DNA from: Nibribacter ruber
Lineage (GTDB): Bacteria; Bacteroidota; Bacteroidia; Cytophagales; Hymenobacteraceae
Reading direction: 5' to 3'
Length of the DNA: 64,000 nt
Assembly: GCF_009913235.1 (NCBI RefSeq)
Contig: NZ_CP047897.1
Span: 4,277,001 to 4,341,000, forward strand
Of this stretch, positions 42,203 through 50,233 are shown one piece after another (positions within the stretch are counted from its first letter, which is position 1; each line of letters starts with the position of its first letter). The position numbers and the translations under genes were made by a program. The notes under the pieces were generated by a model that was not told the DNA's origin, searched no databases, and saw only the letters and a list, made by a program, of their open reading frames with translations.

Positions 42203-42249
42203 AGGTCGTTTTTGGGCTCTTTTTGAGAAAAAGAGCCCAAAAACGACCT
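42203..42249. repeat. Dispersed palindrome (family A), perfect 22-base stem
   Basis: AGGTCGTTTTTGGGCTCTTT begins the left arm and AAAGAGCCCAAAAACGACCT ends the right arm; loop about GAG. GGCTC/GAGCC replaces GCCTG/CAGGC in both arms. It lies between divergent genes. Confidence 0.95.
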
Positions 42250-42369
42250 GCTTAAATTCACCAATTACTCTGGTTTAAGAATGGAAGCTGGAAAACTTAT
42301 ACTTGGTCTGCTGGTTGGTGGTGGAGAAGTGTAGACTCTTTTTTACCTTAAGGCAAACAAGACACGACT

Positions 42370-43221
42370 ATGGATCAGCGCATTATCAACCTTTTTGACG
42401 AATACACCCACGCGCCGCTCACACGCAAGGAGTTCCTCACCAGACTGGCCAAACTAACAGGCAGCCTTACGCTGGCCATGTCTTTGTTGCCTCTGTTGGA
42501 GAACAACTACGCCCAGGCGGCCACGGTGGTAGACAAAGACATCAAAGCCGAAGACATCACCTACCCAGGAGCCGAGGGCGTGACCATGAAAGCGTTCCAG
42601 GCCCGGCCCGAAGGCAAGAAGTTGGGCACCGTACTGGTGATTCATGAAAACCGAGGCTTGAATCCGCACATCAAAGACGTGACCATGCGGGTGGCGCAGG
42701 CCGGTTACCTGGCCATTGCGCCAGATGCTCTGTCCCCGTTTGGAGGAACGCCAGCCAATGAAGATGAGGCCCGCGCCCTTTTCGCCAAACTAGACGCTCA
42801 GCAGAACCTCACCAACTTCTTGAAAGGCCTGGAGTATCTGCAGAAGCATAAGTATGGCAACAGGAAAACGGGTTGCGTAGGCTTTTGCTGGGGCGGTGCC
42901 TTGGCTTCTCAACTGGCCGTCCACTCCCCAGACCTTGATGCCGCGGTGGCGTATTACGGCCGCCAGCCTGATGCTGCCGACGTGCCCAAAATCAAAGCCG
43001 AACTGCTCCTGCATTACGGTGGTCTGGATGAGCGCGTAAATGCTGGCATTCCGGCCTTTGAGCAAGCCTTGAAAGCGTCTAATGTCAAGTATCAGCTGTT
43101 TGTGTATGAAGGTGCCAATCACGCCTTTAACAACAACACCTCGCCGGCCCGTTACAATGAAGCCGCAGCCAATCTAGCCTGGGAAAGAACATTGGATTTG
43201 TTCAAGCGCAAGTTGAAATAG
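42370..43221 (+). CDS. Dienelactone hydrolase family protein
   Basis: A 283-residue alpha/beta hydrolase. The catalytic cysteine C173 is in GFCWGG, Asp in GGLDERV and His in GANHAFNN, the Cys-Asp-His triad of dienelactone hydrolases (carboxymethylenebutenolidase group); EN in IHENRGLNPHIKD is also typical. The N-terminus has a Tat-like start (LTRKEFLTRLAKLTGS followed by a hydrophobic stretch and AQA), so it may be exported folded, as in the related YghX-type proteins. The substrate is probably not dienelactone. A TATACTTG -7-like element lies about 65 bases upstream, and a terminator follows. Confidence 0.88.
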   Translation: MDQRIINLFDEYTHAPLTRKEFLTRLAKLTGSLTLAMSLLPLLENNYAQAATVVDKDIKAEDITYPGAEGVTMKAFQARPEGKKLGTVLVIHENRGLNPHIKDVTMRVAQAGYLAIAPDALSPFGGTPANEDEARALFAKLDAQQNLTNFLKGLEYLQKHKYGNRKTGCVGFCWGGALASQLAVHSPDLDAAVAYYGRQPDAADVPKIKAELLLHYGGLDERVNAGIPAFEQALKASNVKYQLFVYEGANHAFNNNTSPARYNEAAANLAWERTLDLFKRKLK

Positions 43222-43245
43222 AAAGTAAATCCAGTCTTAAATAAA

Positions 43246-43279
43246 GAAAGGGAGCCCATTAAAATTGGACTCCCTTTTT
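43246..43279. terminator. Bidirectional terminator between two convergent genes
   Basis: AAAGGGAG and CTCCCTTT with inner CCCA/TGG pairing, T-rich at both ends, between the dienelactone hydrolase and DUF6056 genes. Confidence 0.8.
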
Positions 43280-43281
43280 GT

Positions 43282-44763
43282 TTAGTTGGAAAGCAAAGTC
43301 TTGCCCCATTCTACCAGGCTATTTTTATTTTCTTGAAGGGGCGGATTGGGTTGGGACAGGTAAACGCTGTCTTTCTTCCAGTATGCCGCAGTGCCTACGT
43401 TCACCCAGCCATGGACGGTATCGTCTTTAGGAGCAATATCAATAAAGGTGATGGAAGCAGGTACTTTGGTTAAAGGAGGGAGAGCGCAGGTCTTACATCT
43501 GGAGGTGGTAAGCAGCTCATACCGCGCCTGCATCTGTGCGTGATAACCAGCAGCTTTACCGGTAACTATATCTGAGAAGGCCGTGGTGAAAGGGTTTTGC
43601 TGGGTAAGTAAGGTACCTGCAAAAAGCAAAAGCACTAGGGCCGGGACCAGCCTAGGGAAAGCCAACGGTAAGGCGCTAGTACTTGCCTGATATCGTACCA
43701 ACAGCAAATGCAACAAGTAGAACCAACCTAAGAACAGGTAAAAGTATATCACGTTCTCCAGCCGGGGCGTGGGACGCTCACCCGTGGACCAGACAAAGAG
43801 GAAATGCATGGCAAACAGCGTGGCAACATACACTAGCACAATCCACCGGGTGTCTACTGCAAAAAGTTTGGAGGTAGGGCCGGCAGACTTCTTAGGGAAG
43901 ATATATAGTATGTAAACCAGTGAGCCCACTATCAAGGGAATGGCCCATTTGACGAAGGCAATGACCGTCAGCCCGGTACTGTACAGAACCGACCAAAGCA
44001 AGTTCTGAGCCTTGGCCTCTTCCCCCATCCTTTGATAATTGCCGGGCGCTAATACCATCACAAGGGCTGCAAAAAGACAGATCAAGAAAACGAGCATTAG
44101 GTGAAACCTGGAGGGTGTTTTCTGCTGCCAGTGATACGCTAGAATGACCAGGAGCGTGCTCATGAGCATAATCAAGGAAATTTCATTGGAGCCGATGATC
44201 ATAACGCCCAACGCACTTGCCACCACCCAATAGCCCGTTTTTATACCAGTGATATCAGAAAGGATAAGTTGCCTTAGCAAGACCAATACTAACAGAAACA
44301 GGACACAAGAAACCGTGTAGGTCAGAAAGCCCGTGAGCCAGAAAAACGCTTCGGGCAGGCTGGGGCATTGCACCAGATACAACAGGAATAACAAAGCCGC
44401 CAAGGCGCGTCTATTGCTGGCAGGCCAGGTAGTTTTGAACAGGTGTTCTACCAATAGATACAACCCCGCCGCAAACCCAAGAATCATGCAAAAAGAAACG
44501 ATCCTGTAACCCGTGAAAGAGCCATACTGCAACGGATTCAACTGAAGAATAGCCGTCCCGAAATAGCGTCCCGACCAATGCAGATACGTTTCTTTCTGGA
44601 TGGCCCAGAAACTTTGCTGGCTGTCACGTAAAGCATAGCCATAGTCATCGGCGGCGGGATGGATGAATTGCGTAAGACACAGCAAGGCCGCCAACGCCAG
44701 AAACGCTAGTAGCAGGATGGTGCGGTGAGCCCATTTTTCTTTGAAGAAAGCAGAAATCCTCAT
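43282..44763 (-). CDS. Polytopic membrane protein, DUF6056-like
   Basis: A 493-residue protein with about 11-12 hydrophobic segments. The first loop after helix 1 contains HPAADDYGYALRDSQQSFW and HWSGRYFGTAIL, the pattern of DUF6056 proteins, which resemble GT-C type glycosyltransferases or O-antigen/teichoic acid polymerase-like membrane proteins with a DD motif after the first helix. The C-terminal 85 residues are soluble and extracytoplasmic (FTTAFSDIVTGKAAGYHAQM onward), with a cysteine pair (CKTC). A role in surface glycan assembly is inferred. No sugar-related gene adjoins it. Confidence 0.75.
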   Translation of the reverse strand: MRISAFFKEKWAHRTILLLAFLALAALLCLTQFIHPAADDYGYALRDSQQSFWAIQKETYLHWSGRYFGTAILQLNPLQYGSFTGYRIVSFCMILGFAAGLYLLVEHLFKTTWPASNRRALAALLFLLYLVQCPSLPEAFFWLTGFLTYTVSCVLFLLVLVLLRQLILSDITGIKTGYWVVASALGVMIIGSNEISLIMLMSTLLVILAYHWQQKTPSRFHLMLVFLICLFAALVMVLAPGNYQRMGEEAKAQNLLWSVLYSTGLTVIAFVKWAIPLIVGSLVYILYIFPKKSAGPTSKLFAVDTRWIVLVYVATLFAMHFLFVWSTGERPTPRLENVIYFYLFLGWFYLLHLLLVRYQASTSALPLAFPRLVPALVLLLFAGTLLTQQNPFTTAFSDIVTGKAAGYHAQMQARYELLTTSRCKTCALPPLTKVPASITFIDIAPKDDTVHGWVNVGTAAYWKKDSVYLSQPNPPLQENKNSLVEWGKTLLSN

Positions 44764-44900
44764 GCTAGGTTTTGCGGATTACCAGGCTGTTTCTAGTCTT
44801 CCGGAAGCGTCAAATATAGCCTTTCCTGTTTTAAACCGAGTAGCCTTTTGGCCGTTCCGCGTAGATAAAGCAAATTACAACTTCAACTGACTTTACGCTT

Positions 44901-45896
44901 ATGGCTTATACTCCCTCGCCGGCGCGCTACAGCGCCATGGAATACCGCCGCTGCGGTACCAGCGGATTAAAATTACCGGCTCTTTCTCTGGGGCTGTGGC
45001 ACAACTTCGGGCATGTGGACGTGCTGGAGAATTCCCGCCAGATTCTGCATGATGCCTTTGATGCCGGTGTCACCCACTTTGATTTGGCTAACAACTATGG
45101 TCCGCCGCCCGGCTCTGCCGAGGAGAACTTCGGGAAGATTCTGCACGAGGATTTCAGGAATCACCGCGATGAGCTCATCATCTCCACCAAGGCCGGCTAC
45201 CGCATGTGGGAGGGACCCTATGGCGAATGGGGTTCTAGAAAATACCTTATCTCCAGCCTGGACCAAAGCCTGAAGCGCATGAACCTGGACTACGTGGATA
45301 TTTTTTACAGCCACCGCCCAGACCCAGACACGCCCTTGGAGGAAACCATGGGCGCCCTGGATTCCATTGTGCGCCAGGGCAAAGCTTTATACGTGGGCAT
45401 TTCTAATTATGAAACTGCAGAGGCTAAGCGCGCCATTGAAATTTTAAAGGAACTGGGTACGCCCTGTCTCATCCATCAGCCCAAGTATTCCATGTTCGTG
45501 CGCTGGGTAGAAGAGAGCCTTCTGGATTTATTAGAGGACAAAGGAGTGGGTTGCATTCCGTTCTCACCGCTGGCGCAGGGCCTGCTCACCAACAAATACT
45601 TGAAAGGCATTCCGGTGAACTCACGCGCCGCCAAGCCTCATGGTTTCTTGCAGGAAGAAGACATCACCGAGCAACGAATCCAGCAGATTCAGAAACTGAA
45701 TAATCTGGCCCAAGAGCGCGGTCAATCTCTGGCGCAGATGGCCTTGGCCTGGCTTTTGAAGGACCCGCGCGTGACGTCTGTCTTGATTGGGGCCAGCACA
45801 CCGGCTCAACTGGCAGACTCTCTCAAGTGTATGCAAAACACCCAATTCAGCACAGACGAATTGGCGCAGATAGAAACCATTCTACAGACCAAATAG
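44901..45896 (+). CDS. L-glyceraldehyde 3-phosphate reductase-like aldo/keto reductase (YghZ/MgrA group)
   Basis: A 331-residue aldo/keto reductase. The YghZ subgroup is marked by LSLGLWHNFGHVD, HFDLANNYGPPPGSAEENFG, KAGYRMWEGPYGEWGSRKY and FYSHRPDPDTP. Relatives reduce L-glyceraldehyde 3-phosphate and methylglyoxal, so detoxification of reactive aldehydes is the probable role. The start ATG (44901) follows a gap of 137 bases from the divergent DUF6056 gene. A perfect, probably bidirectional terminator lies 44 bases after the stop. The beta-barrel catalytic residues (Asp, Tyr, Lys, His) are all in place. Confidence 0.93.
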   Translation: MAYTPSPARYSAMEYRRCGTSGLKLPALSLGLWHNFGHVDVLENSRQILHDAFDAGVTHFDLANNYGPPPGSAEENFGKILHEDFRNHRDELIISTKAGYRMWEGPYGEWGSRKYLISSLDQSLKRMNLDYVDIFYSHRPDPDTPLEETMGALDSIVRQGKALYVGISNYETAEAKRAIEILKELGTPCLIHQPKYSMFVRWVEESLLDLLEDKGVGCIPFSPLAQGLLTNKYLKGIPVNSRAAKPHGFLQEEDITEQRIQQIQKLNNLAQERGQSLAQMALAWLLKDPRVTSVLIGASTPAQLADSLKCMQNTQFSTDELAQIETILQTK

Positions 45897-45907
45897 GCGG
45901 TCAAAAG

Positions 45908-45946
45908 CCGTTTTTGGCCTCTTTTCCAGGAAATACCCCAAAAGCG
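45908..45946. repeat. Degenerate dispersed palindrome (family A)
   Basis: CCGTTTTTGGCCTCTTTTCC then AAATACCCCAAAAGCG; fused to the following terminator. Confidence 0.75.
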
Positions 45947-45981
45947 AAGAGCTCCGCTGTTACAGCGGAGCTCTTCGCTTT
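45941..45981. terminator. Bidirectional terminator between convergent genes
   Basis: An 18-base perfect stem (AAAGCGAAGAGCTCCGCT with its complement) and a five-base loop. The minus-strand T-run continues into the family A copy. Confidence 0.93.
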
Positions 45982-45994
45982 ATTGAGTCAAAAG

Positions 45995-46663
45995 TTAAAT
46001 AGCCGGATTGGCTTTGTATGCCTCCCAGAGCTCATCAACGGTTTTTCCAGTCAAGGCTTTCCAGAGGACTGGGGTGTAGGTCTGGTTGCGCATGTGAACA
46101 TCTAGTTTGTCTACCAGCTTCTTATTGAAATTCTTTTCAACCCAGAGTAGAAAGCGGGCTGTGATGCGGTAGCTGTTGGTGTAATGGTGTTTGTCGGTGA
46201 GATCTGGTAAGGACCAGTTGGCACCCGCGTTGTCTACTCCGTACACGTGGCGCACATAGTCGGCAATGCCTTCGGTAAGCCAGCCAGGACCGCTGTCCGG
46301 CGGATACGCTTGCACCAGGTGCATGGCCTCATGGGTAATCACGTCAATGTCATTGGGGCGTTTATGCAACCACTGGGAGGCAATAGTGATTTTGCCGTCA
46401 TGCGCGTATGCCACTCCGGTGTAGGCAGTGTCAATGGTGACCGTCACGTTTTTAACGGTGTTCTTGTTAAAGCGCTTCGCCTCTTTGGGATAGACCTTGA
46501 AAAAGGCATTCACCAACTTGTCTTGGATGGCCGGATCCAACTTCGGGTCTTGGTTGATGAAGGTGAGCGTGTATTTTCCTTTCTTGATAGTAGTAGTTTG
46601 GGCGTTTGCCTTCACAGAAAATAAACAGCTGAAGGCCAGCAATAGGGTAATGGTAAGTTTCAT
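45995..46663 (-). CDS. Basic secretory protein family peptidase
   Basis: A 222-residue exported protein of the basic secretory protein (BSP) family, putative zinc peptidases first known from plant defence proteins and common in Bacteroidota. It has a signal peptide (ending VKANAQ), the HExxH motif in VITHEAMHLVQAYP near residue 110, and a downstream segment PGWLTEGIADYVRHVYG in which the Glu/Asp and His could complete a zinc site of the gluzincin kind. Length and motifs fit the family. It follows the GH92 gene on the same strand after a large inverted repeat, and is convergent with the reductase. Confidence 0.9.
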   Translation of the reverse strand: MKLTITLLLAFSCLFSVKANAQTTTIKKGKYTLTFINQDPKLDPAIQDKLVNAFFKVYPKEAKRFNKNTVKNVTVTIDTAYTGVAYAHDGKITIASQWLHKRPNDIDVITHEAMHLVQAYPPDSGPGWLTEGIADYVRHVYGVDNAGANWSLPDLTDKHHYTNSYRITARFLLWVEKNFNKKLVDKLDVHMRNQTYTPVLWKALTGKTVDELWEAYKANPAI

Positions 46664-46704
46664 GGTTTAGTTATACAAAAACTGGCTGTACTTTAATTAC
46701 TTAT

Positions 46705-46856
46705 GTCATCCTGAAAGGACCTTGTGAGCGAGTTAGAAAGCAGAGGTTAAATATCTTACCCGTTTTTGGTCCATTTCCTGGGAATGAGGTCAAAAACGGA
46801 TTTTTACATTTAGCAGTCGTCTTTCTAGTTCGCTCACAAGGTCCTTTCAGGATGAC
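46705..46856. repeat. Large inverted repeat with a family A copy inside (family F)
   Basis: Arms of 36 bases (46705-46740 and 46821-46856), beginning GTCATCCTGAAAGGACCTTG, with two mismatches. The family A palindrome (CCGTTTTTGG...TCAAAAACGG, 46760-46799) lies near the middle. A lone GTCATCCTGAAAGGATCTTG occurs at 6857. Confidence 0.88.
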
Positions 46857-46899
46857 AAAAGAGTGATGGTCGTTAATGAGAAATGGGTTGTTCTGTCAA

Positions 46900-49200
46900 T
46901 TATTGCTTAGATGAAAACGAAAAAGGGAAGGCGCTTTCCTGGGTGCCTCGTTTGGTGTTGGGCTGGTTGGTCATGTCAAACTTAAGAGAGCCTCCTTTCA
47001 TCAGGTCAAAGTGGTCCACCCAGTTCTTGTCATAGCTTTTGCCATTCACCTTTAGCTCCTGTACATAGCGGTTTTCATCACTGTTTTTTGGGGCTTCAAT
47101 CTCTACCTTCTTGCCATTCTCCAGTGTTAAGGTCATCTTCTGGAAGAGCGGCGCACCTAGCACGTATTGAGTGGTGCCGGGGCAGACGGGATAGAAACCC
47201 ATAGCGCTGAAAACGTACCATGCGCTGGTCTGGCCGTTGTCCTCATCGCCGCAGTAACCGTCTGGCGTGGGTTTGTACATGCGGTTCATGGTTTCGCGGG
47301 CCCAGTACTGGGTTTTCCAGGGCGCTCCCCCAAAGTTGTACAGGTAAATCATGTGCTGAATGGGCTGGTTGCCGTGCGCGTACTGGCCCATGTTGGCAAT
47401 CTGCATCTCCTTAATTTCATGAATCACACTTCCGTAATAGGTATCATCAAACACTGGAGGCAAAGTGAAAACGGAGTCCAGCTTCTTTACGAAGTTCTCT
47501 TTTCCGCCCATCAGGTTCACCAGACCCTGCACGTCATGAAACACGCTCCAGCTGTAGTGCCAGCTGTTACCCTCTGTGAACGCGTCTCCCCATTTAAAGG
47601 GGTTAAACGGCGACTGGAACGTGCCGTCCTGGTTTTTACCACGCATCAAACCGGTGCTCGGGTCAAACAGGTTTCTATAGTTCTGGCTACGCTTGGCGTA
47701 CAAGTCAATCTCGGCCTGTGGTTTCTTCAAGGCTTTGGCCAGTTGGTAAATGGCGAAGTCGTCATAGGCATACTCCAGCGTACGGGCGGCATTCTCATTG
47801 ATTTTGACGTCATACGGCACGTAGCCCAGCTTTTTGTAATACTCGACGCCCTTCCGGCCGATGGCGGAGATAGGACCTTCATTGTTGGCGCCGTGAATGA
47901 GCGCCTCGTACAGTTTTTCAATGTCATAGCCGCGCAGGCCTTTCATGTAAGCGTCTGCCACCACTGAGGCCGAGTTGTTGCCCACCATAATATCGGCGTA
48001 GCCGGGGCTGGACCATTCCGGCAACCAACCACCTTCCAGGAAATCATTCACCAGACCGGCTTGCATTTCCTGGTTAATACTGGGGTACATGAGGTTTAGG
48101 AAAGGGTAGAGCGCCCTAAACGTGTCCCAGAAACCAGTGCCGGCAAAACGGTAACCGTCGTGCACTTGGCCGGTGTAGGGGCTGTAGTGCATGGTTTTAC
48201 CGGCGGCATTCACCTCATACATCTTGTGCGGGAAGAACAGCGTGCGGTACAGGCAGGAATAGAAGGTGCGTAGTTGTTCCTCAGAACCGCCTTCCACCTC
48301 AATACGGCTTAAGGTTTTGTTCCAGATGTTGCGGGCCTTCTCTTTGGTCTGGTCAAAGTTGTCCTGGGCTAATTCGCGTTGTAGGTTGAGCTCTGCCTGC
48401 TCAAAACTGATGAACGACGAAGCCACTTTCAGATTCACTTTCTCGCCTTTGGTAGTTCTGAACCCAATGACTGCACCCGAGTGATTTGAAGTCATTTCCA
48501 GGGAGTCTTTTACCAACGTGTTACCTCTGAAGGTGCGGGAGAAAGTGAAGGCCTTGTCCAGGTAGATTACGAAGTAGTTCCGGAAGTTCTTCGGGTTGCT
48601 ACGGGCGGCGCGGGTGGTGTACCCAATAATTTTCTTCTGCGCCGGCAGCACTTTAATGTAAGAGCCTTTGTCTAGAGCGTCAATCACCAAAAAGGAACTA
48701 TCAGCTTTGGGATATGTGAACCGGAATTGGGCGGCGCGCTCTGTGGGCGTAATCTCCGTGGTCACGTCATGATCCGCCAAGTAGACGCTGTAGTAGTAGG
48801 GTTTGGCGACTTCGGCCTTGTGCGAGAACCAGCTGGCACGGCCGTCCTGGTCAAACTTCATTTTGCCAGTCACGGGCATAATCACAAACTGGCCGTAGTC
48901 ATTCATCCAGGGGCTAGGTTGGTGCGTCTGCTTGAACCCTCTGATTTTGTCGGCGGCGTAGGTGTAGGCCCAGCCGTTGCCCGTGGTGCCGGTCTGCGGC
49001 GTCCAGAAGTTCATGCCCCACGGCACGGCAATAGCCGGGTAGGTGTTGCCGTTGGAGAGGCTGGGTTTGGAGTCGGTGCCCATGAGCGGGTTGACGAGCT
49101 CGGCGGGTTCAAATGGCGTTTTTTTCTTCTGGCTGAAGGAAGAAGAAATGGTGCAGGACAGCGCCAGAAGGAGCAGGGGGAATCTAAGGAGACGGTTCAT
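46900..49200 (-). CDS. Second GH92 family enzyme, with Gln at the acid position
   Basis: A 766-residue exported GH92 protein. A signal peptide (MNRLLRFPLLLLALSCTISS) precedes LVNPLMGTDSKPSLSNGNTY, WDTFRALYPFLNLM, HGNQPIQHMIYLYNFGG and GQTSAWYVFSAMGFYPVCPG. Where the other GH92 has HGNEP, this one has HGNQP with Q612, so the usual general acid is absent. From memory, some GH92 enzymes acting on mannose-1-phospho-6-mannose use Gln here because the phosphate leaving group needs no acid; this subgroup is widespread in Bacteroidota and mostly untested. Substrate is therefore uncertain. ATG at 49200 gives the signal peptide; a longer frame from 49251 reads through a family A copy. Confidence 0.9.
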   Translation of the reverse strand: MNRLLRFPLLLLALSCTISSSFSQKKKTPFEPAELVNPLMGTDSKPSLSNGNTYPAIAVPWGMNFWTPQTGTTGNGWAYTYAADKIRGFKQTHQPSPWMNDYGQFVIMPVTGKMKFDQDGRASWFSHKAEVAKPYYYSVYLADHDVTTEITPTERAAQFRFTYPKADSSFLVIDALDKGSYIKVLPAQKKIIGYTTRAARSNPKNFRNYFVIYLDKAFTFSRTFRGNTLVKDSLEMTSNHSGAVIGFRTTKGEKVNLKVASSFISFEQAELNLQRELAQDNFDQTKEKARNIWNKTLSRIEVEGGSEEQLRTFYSCLYRTLFFPHKMYEVNAAGKTMHYSPYTGQVHDGYRFAGTGFWDTFRALYPFLNLMYPSINQEMQAGLVNDFLEGGWLPEWSSPGYADIMVGNNSASVVADAYMKGLRGYDIEKLYEALIHGANNEGPISAIGRKGVEYYKKLGYVPYDVKINENAARTLEYAYDDFAIYQLAKALKKPQAEIDLYAKRSQNYRNLFDPSTGLMRGKNQDGTFQSPFNPFKWGDAFTEGNSWHYSWSVFHDVQGLVNLMGGKENFVKKLDSVFTLPPVFDDTYYGSVIHEIKEMQIANMGQYAHGNQPIQHMIYLYNFGGAPWKTQYWARETMNRMYKPTPDGYCGDEDNGQTSAWYVFSAMGFYPVCPGTTQYVLGAPLFQKMTLTLENGKKVEIEAPKNSDENRYVQELKVNGKSYDKNWVDHFDLMKGGSLKFDMTNQPNTKRGTQESAFPFSFSSKQ

Positions 49201-49201
49201 G

Positions 49202-49240
49202 CGTTTTTGGGCAGTTTTCGGAAAAATAAGCGGAAAACGG
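49202..49240. repeat. Dispersed palindrome (family A), next to a start codon
   Basis: CGTTTTTGGGCAGTTTTCGG and AAATAAGCGGAAAACGG, imperfect. It directly adjoins the ATG of the second GH92 gene (49200), in its 5' untranslated region. Confidence 0.75.
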
Positions 49241-49430
49241 GAGAATACCATGTTTTGATTTTAGGCAGGTTTCAAGCTGGTTAAAATGTAGTGACCTTCT
49301 AATCTCCACATCTCCTTCCTTCGCTGTTGTTGGCGTTATCACCCACAACTTGAATTACTCTTCAAGCTCTTTTGCCAATTGTAATACATTGTGCGCTTCC
49401 GTTGGCTATTCTTGAGCAATGCTGCTTCAC

Positions 49431-49513
49431 CCGGTGCCCTTGTGCTGCCTTGTTTCATTGTGTCTGCTAAGCGCTCACGGCCGCGAGGCCCCGTCTTCCC
49501 GCCTCGCGCTGTA
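49431..49513 (+). repeat. Partial family C repeat, copy 3
   Basis: Shares CTTGTTTCATTGTGTCTGCT and GCGCTCACGGCCGCG with the copy at 3408. The gap 49241-49824 is otherwise non-coding: a family D block (TTCCCCCTTTGAGGGGGGCG, 49669-49705) and a family A copy. Confidence 0.75.
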
Positions 49514-49780
49514 CCAGCTTGCCTCTTTTGCATGGTTCCTTCCTTATTGTAAACACCTACCACACTTCGTTTCAATTGCAGACCTATCAGAGGTGGCAAC
49601 CTGCTTAGGCGACTCGTCAGAAAGACTGGATTAGGTGCATGTAGCCTAGGTCTTTACCAAACACTTATTCCCCCTTTGAGGGGGGCGAAGGGGGGTGTTT
49701 ACACTTGAAGATTAAACAATAAACAAATAACCTGAGCTTTAACCCCCATATCCTAACTCCACCAAGTAGAAAAGACTGCT

Positions 49781-49818
49781 CGTTTTTGGCTTATTTTCCT
49801 GAAAACAGCCCAAAAACG
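49781..49818. repeat. Dispersed palindrome (family A)
   Basis: CGTTTTTGGCTTATTTTC and GAAAACAGCCCAAAAACG, seven bases from the ACP terminator. Confidence 0.9.
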
Positions 49819-49821
49819 GAG

Positions 49822-49853
49822 CCAAAGAAAAAGGCAGGAGAAGCTCCTGCCTT
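49822..49853 (-). terminator. Intrinsic terminator after the ACP-like gene
   Basis: On the minus strand AAGGCAGGAG and CTCCTGCCTT form a short-loop stem followed by TTTCTTTGG. Confidence 0.85.
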
Positions 49854-49882
49854 ATGTGGGAATATGAATGTGCTGGTTTGGC

Positions 49883-50128
49883 TTATTTCTTAGTAGTTTC
49901 CAGGAATTGGATGAAATCCCCAACGGTTTGCAGGGGAACATTGTCCGGAATCTCTACCCGAAACCGTTTTTCCAGGTCCCAGATAATCTCTACCACTTGC
50001 AGCGTGTCCAGGCCCAGGTCCTGGTACAGGTGCGCGGCGGGCTTCAATTTAGAGAGAGGAAGCCGGGTGCGTTGTTGGATGTGGTAGACTACCTGCTCTT
50101 GCAGAGAAGGCGCTAGTAAGATACTCAT
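49883..50128 (-). CDS. Acyl carrier protein-like, with Thr in place of the attachment Ser
   Basis: An 81-residue protein with the four-helix acyl carrier protein pattern. ACPs carry acyl groups on a phosphopantetheine linked to the Ser of a DSL motif; here the motif is LGLDTLQVVEI, with D41-T42-L43 (codon ACG). Flanking residues (YQDLGLDTLQVVEIIWDLEK, VEIPDNVPLQTVGDFIQFLE) are otherwise normal, but it is less acidic than fatty-acid-synthesis ACPs. It may be unmodified, a carrier for a specialised synthase elsewhere, or a structural partner. It lies on the same strand 105 bases after the RND gene, separated by a weak terminator, and has its own terminator. Confidence 0.85.
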   Translation of the reverse strand: MSILLAPSLQEQVVYHIQQRTRLPLSKLKPAAHLYQDLGLDTLQVVEIIWDLEKRFRVEIPDNVPLQTVGDFIQFLETTKK

Positions 50129-50172
50129 AACAGAAACAGAGTTTTTTAAAGGATTGAGTTTGAAAGAGAAGA

Positions 50173-50199
50173 GAGAAAAGCGGGCGCAAGGTGCGCCCG
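50173..50199 (-). terminator. Likely terminator after the RND gene
   Basis: On the minus strand CGGGCGCA and TGCGCCCG stem followed by CTTTTCTC; the T-run is interrupted, so read-through into the ACP gene is possible. Confidence 0.6.
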
Positions 50200-50233
50200 T
50201 CTTTCATGTATCATTCATTCAGGTAGTATAGGC

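Noticed and set aside
47167-47967. 266-codon frame opposite the second GH92 gene
   Set aside because: Same kind of shadow; no recognisable domain and the sense gene is certain.
49339-49599. 86-codon minus-strand frame
   Set aside because: It overlaps the partial family C copy and has no coding features.
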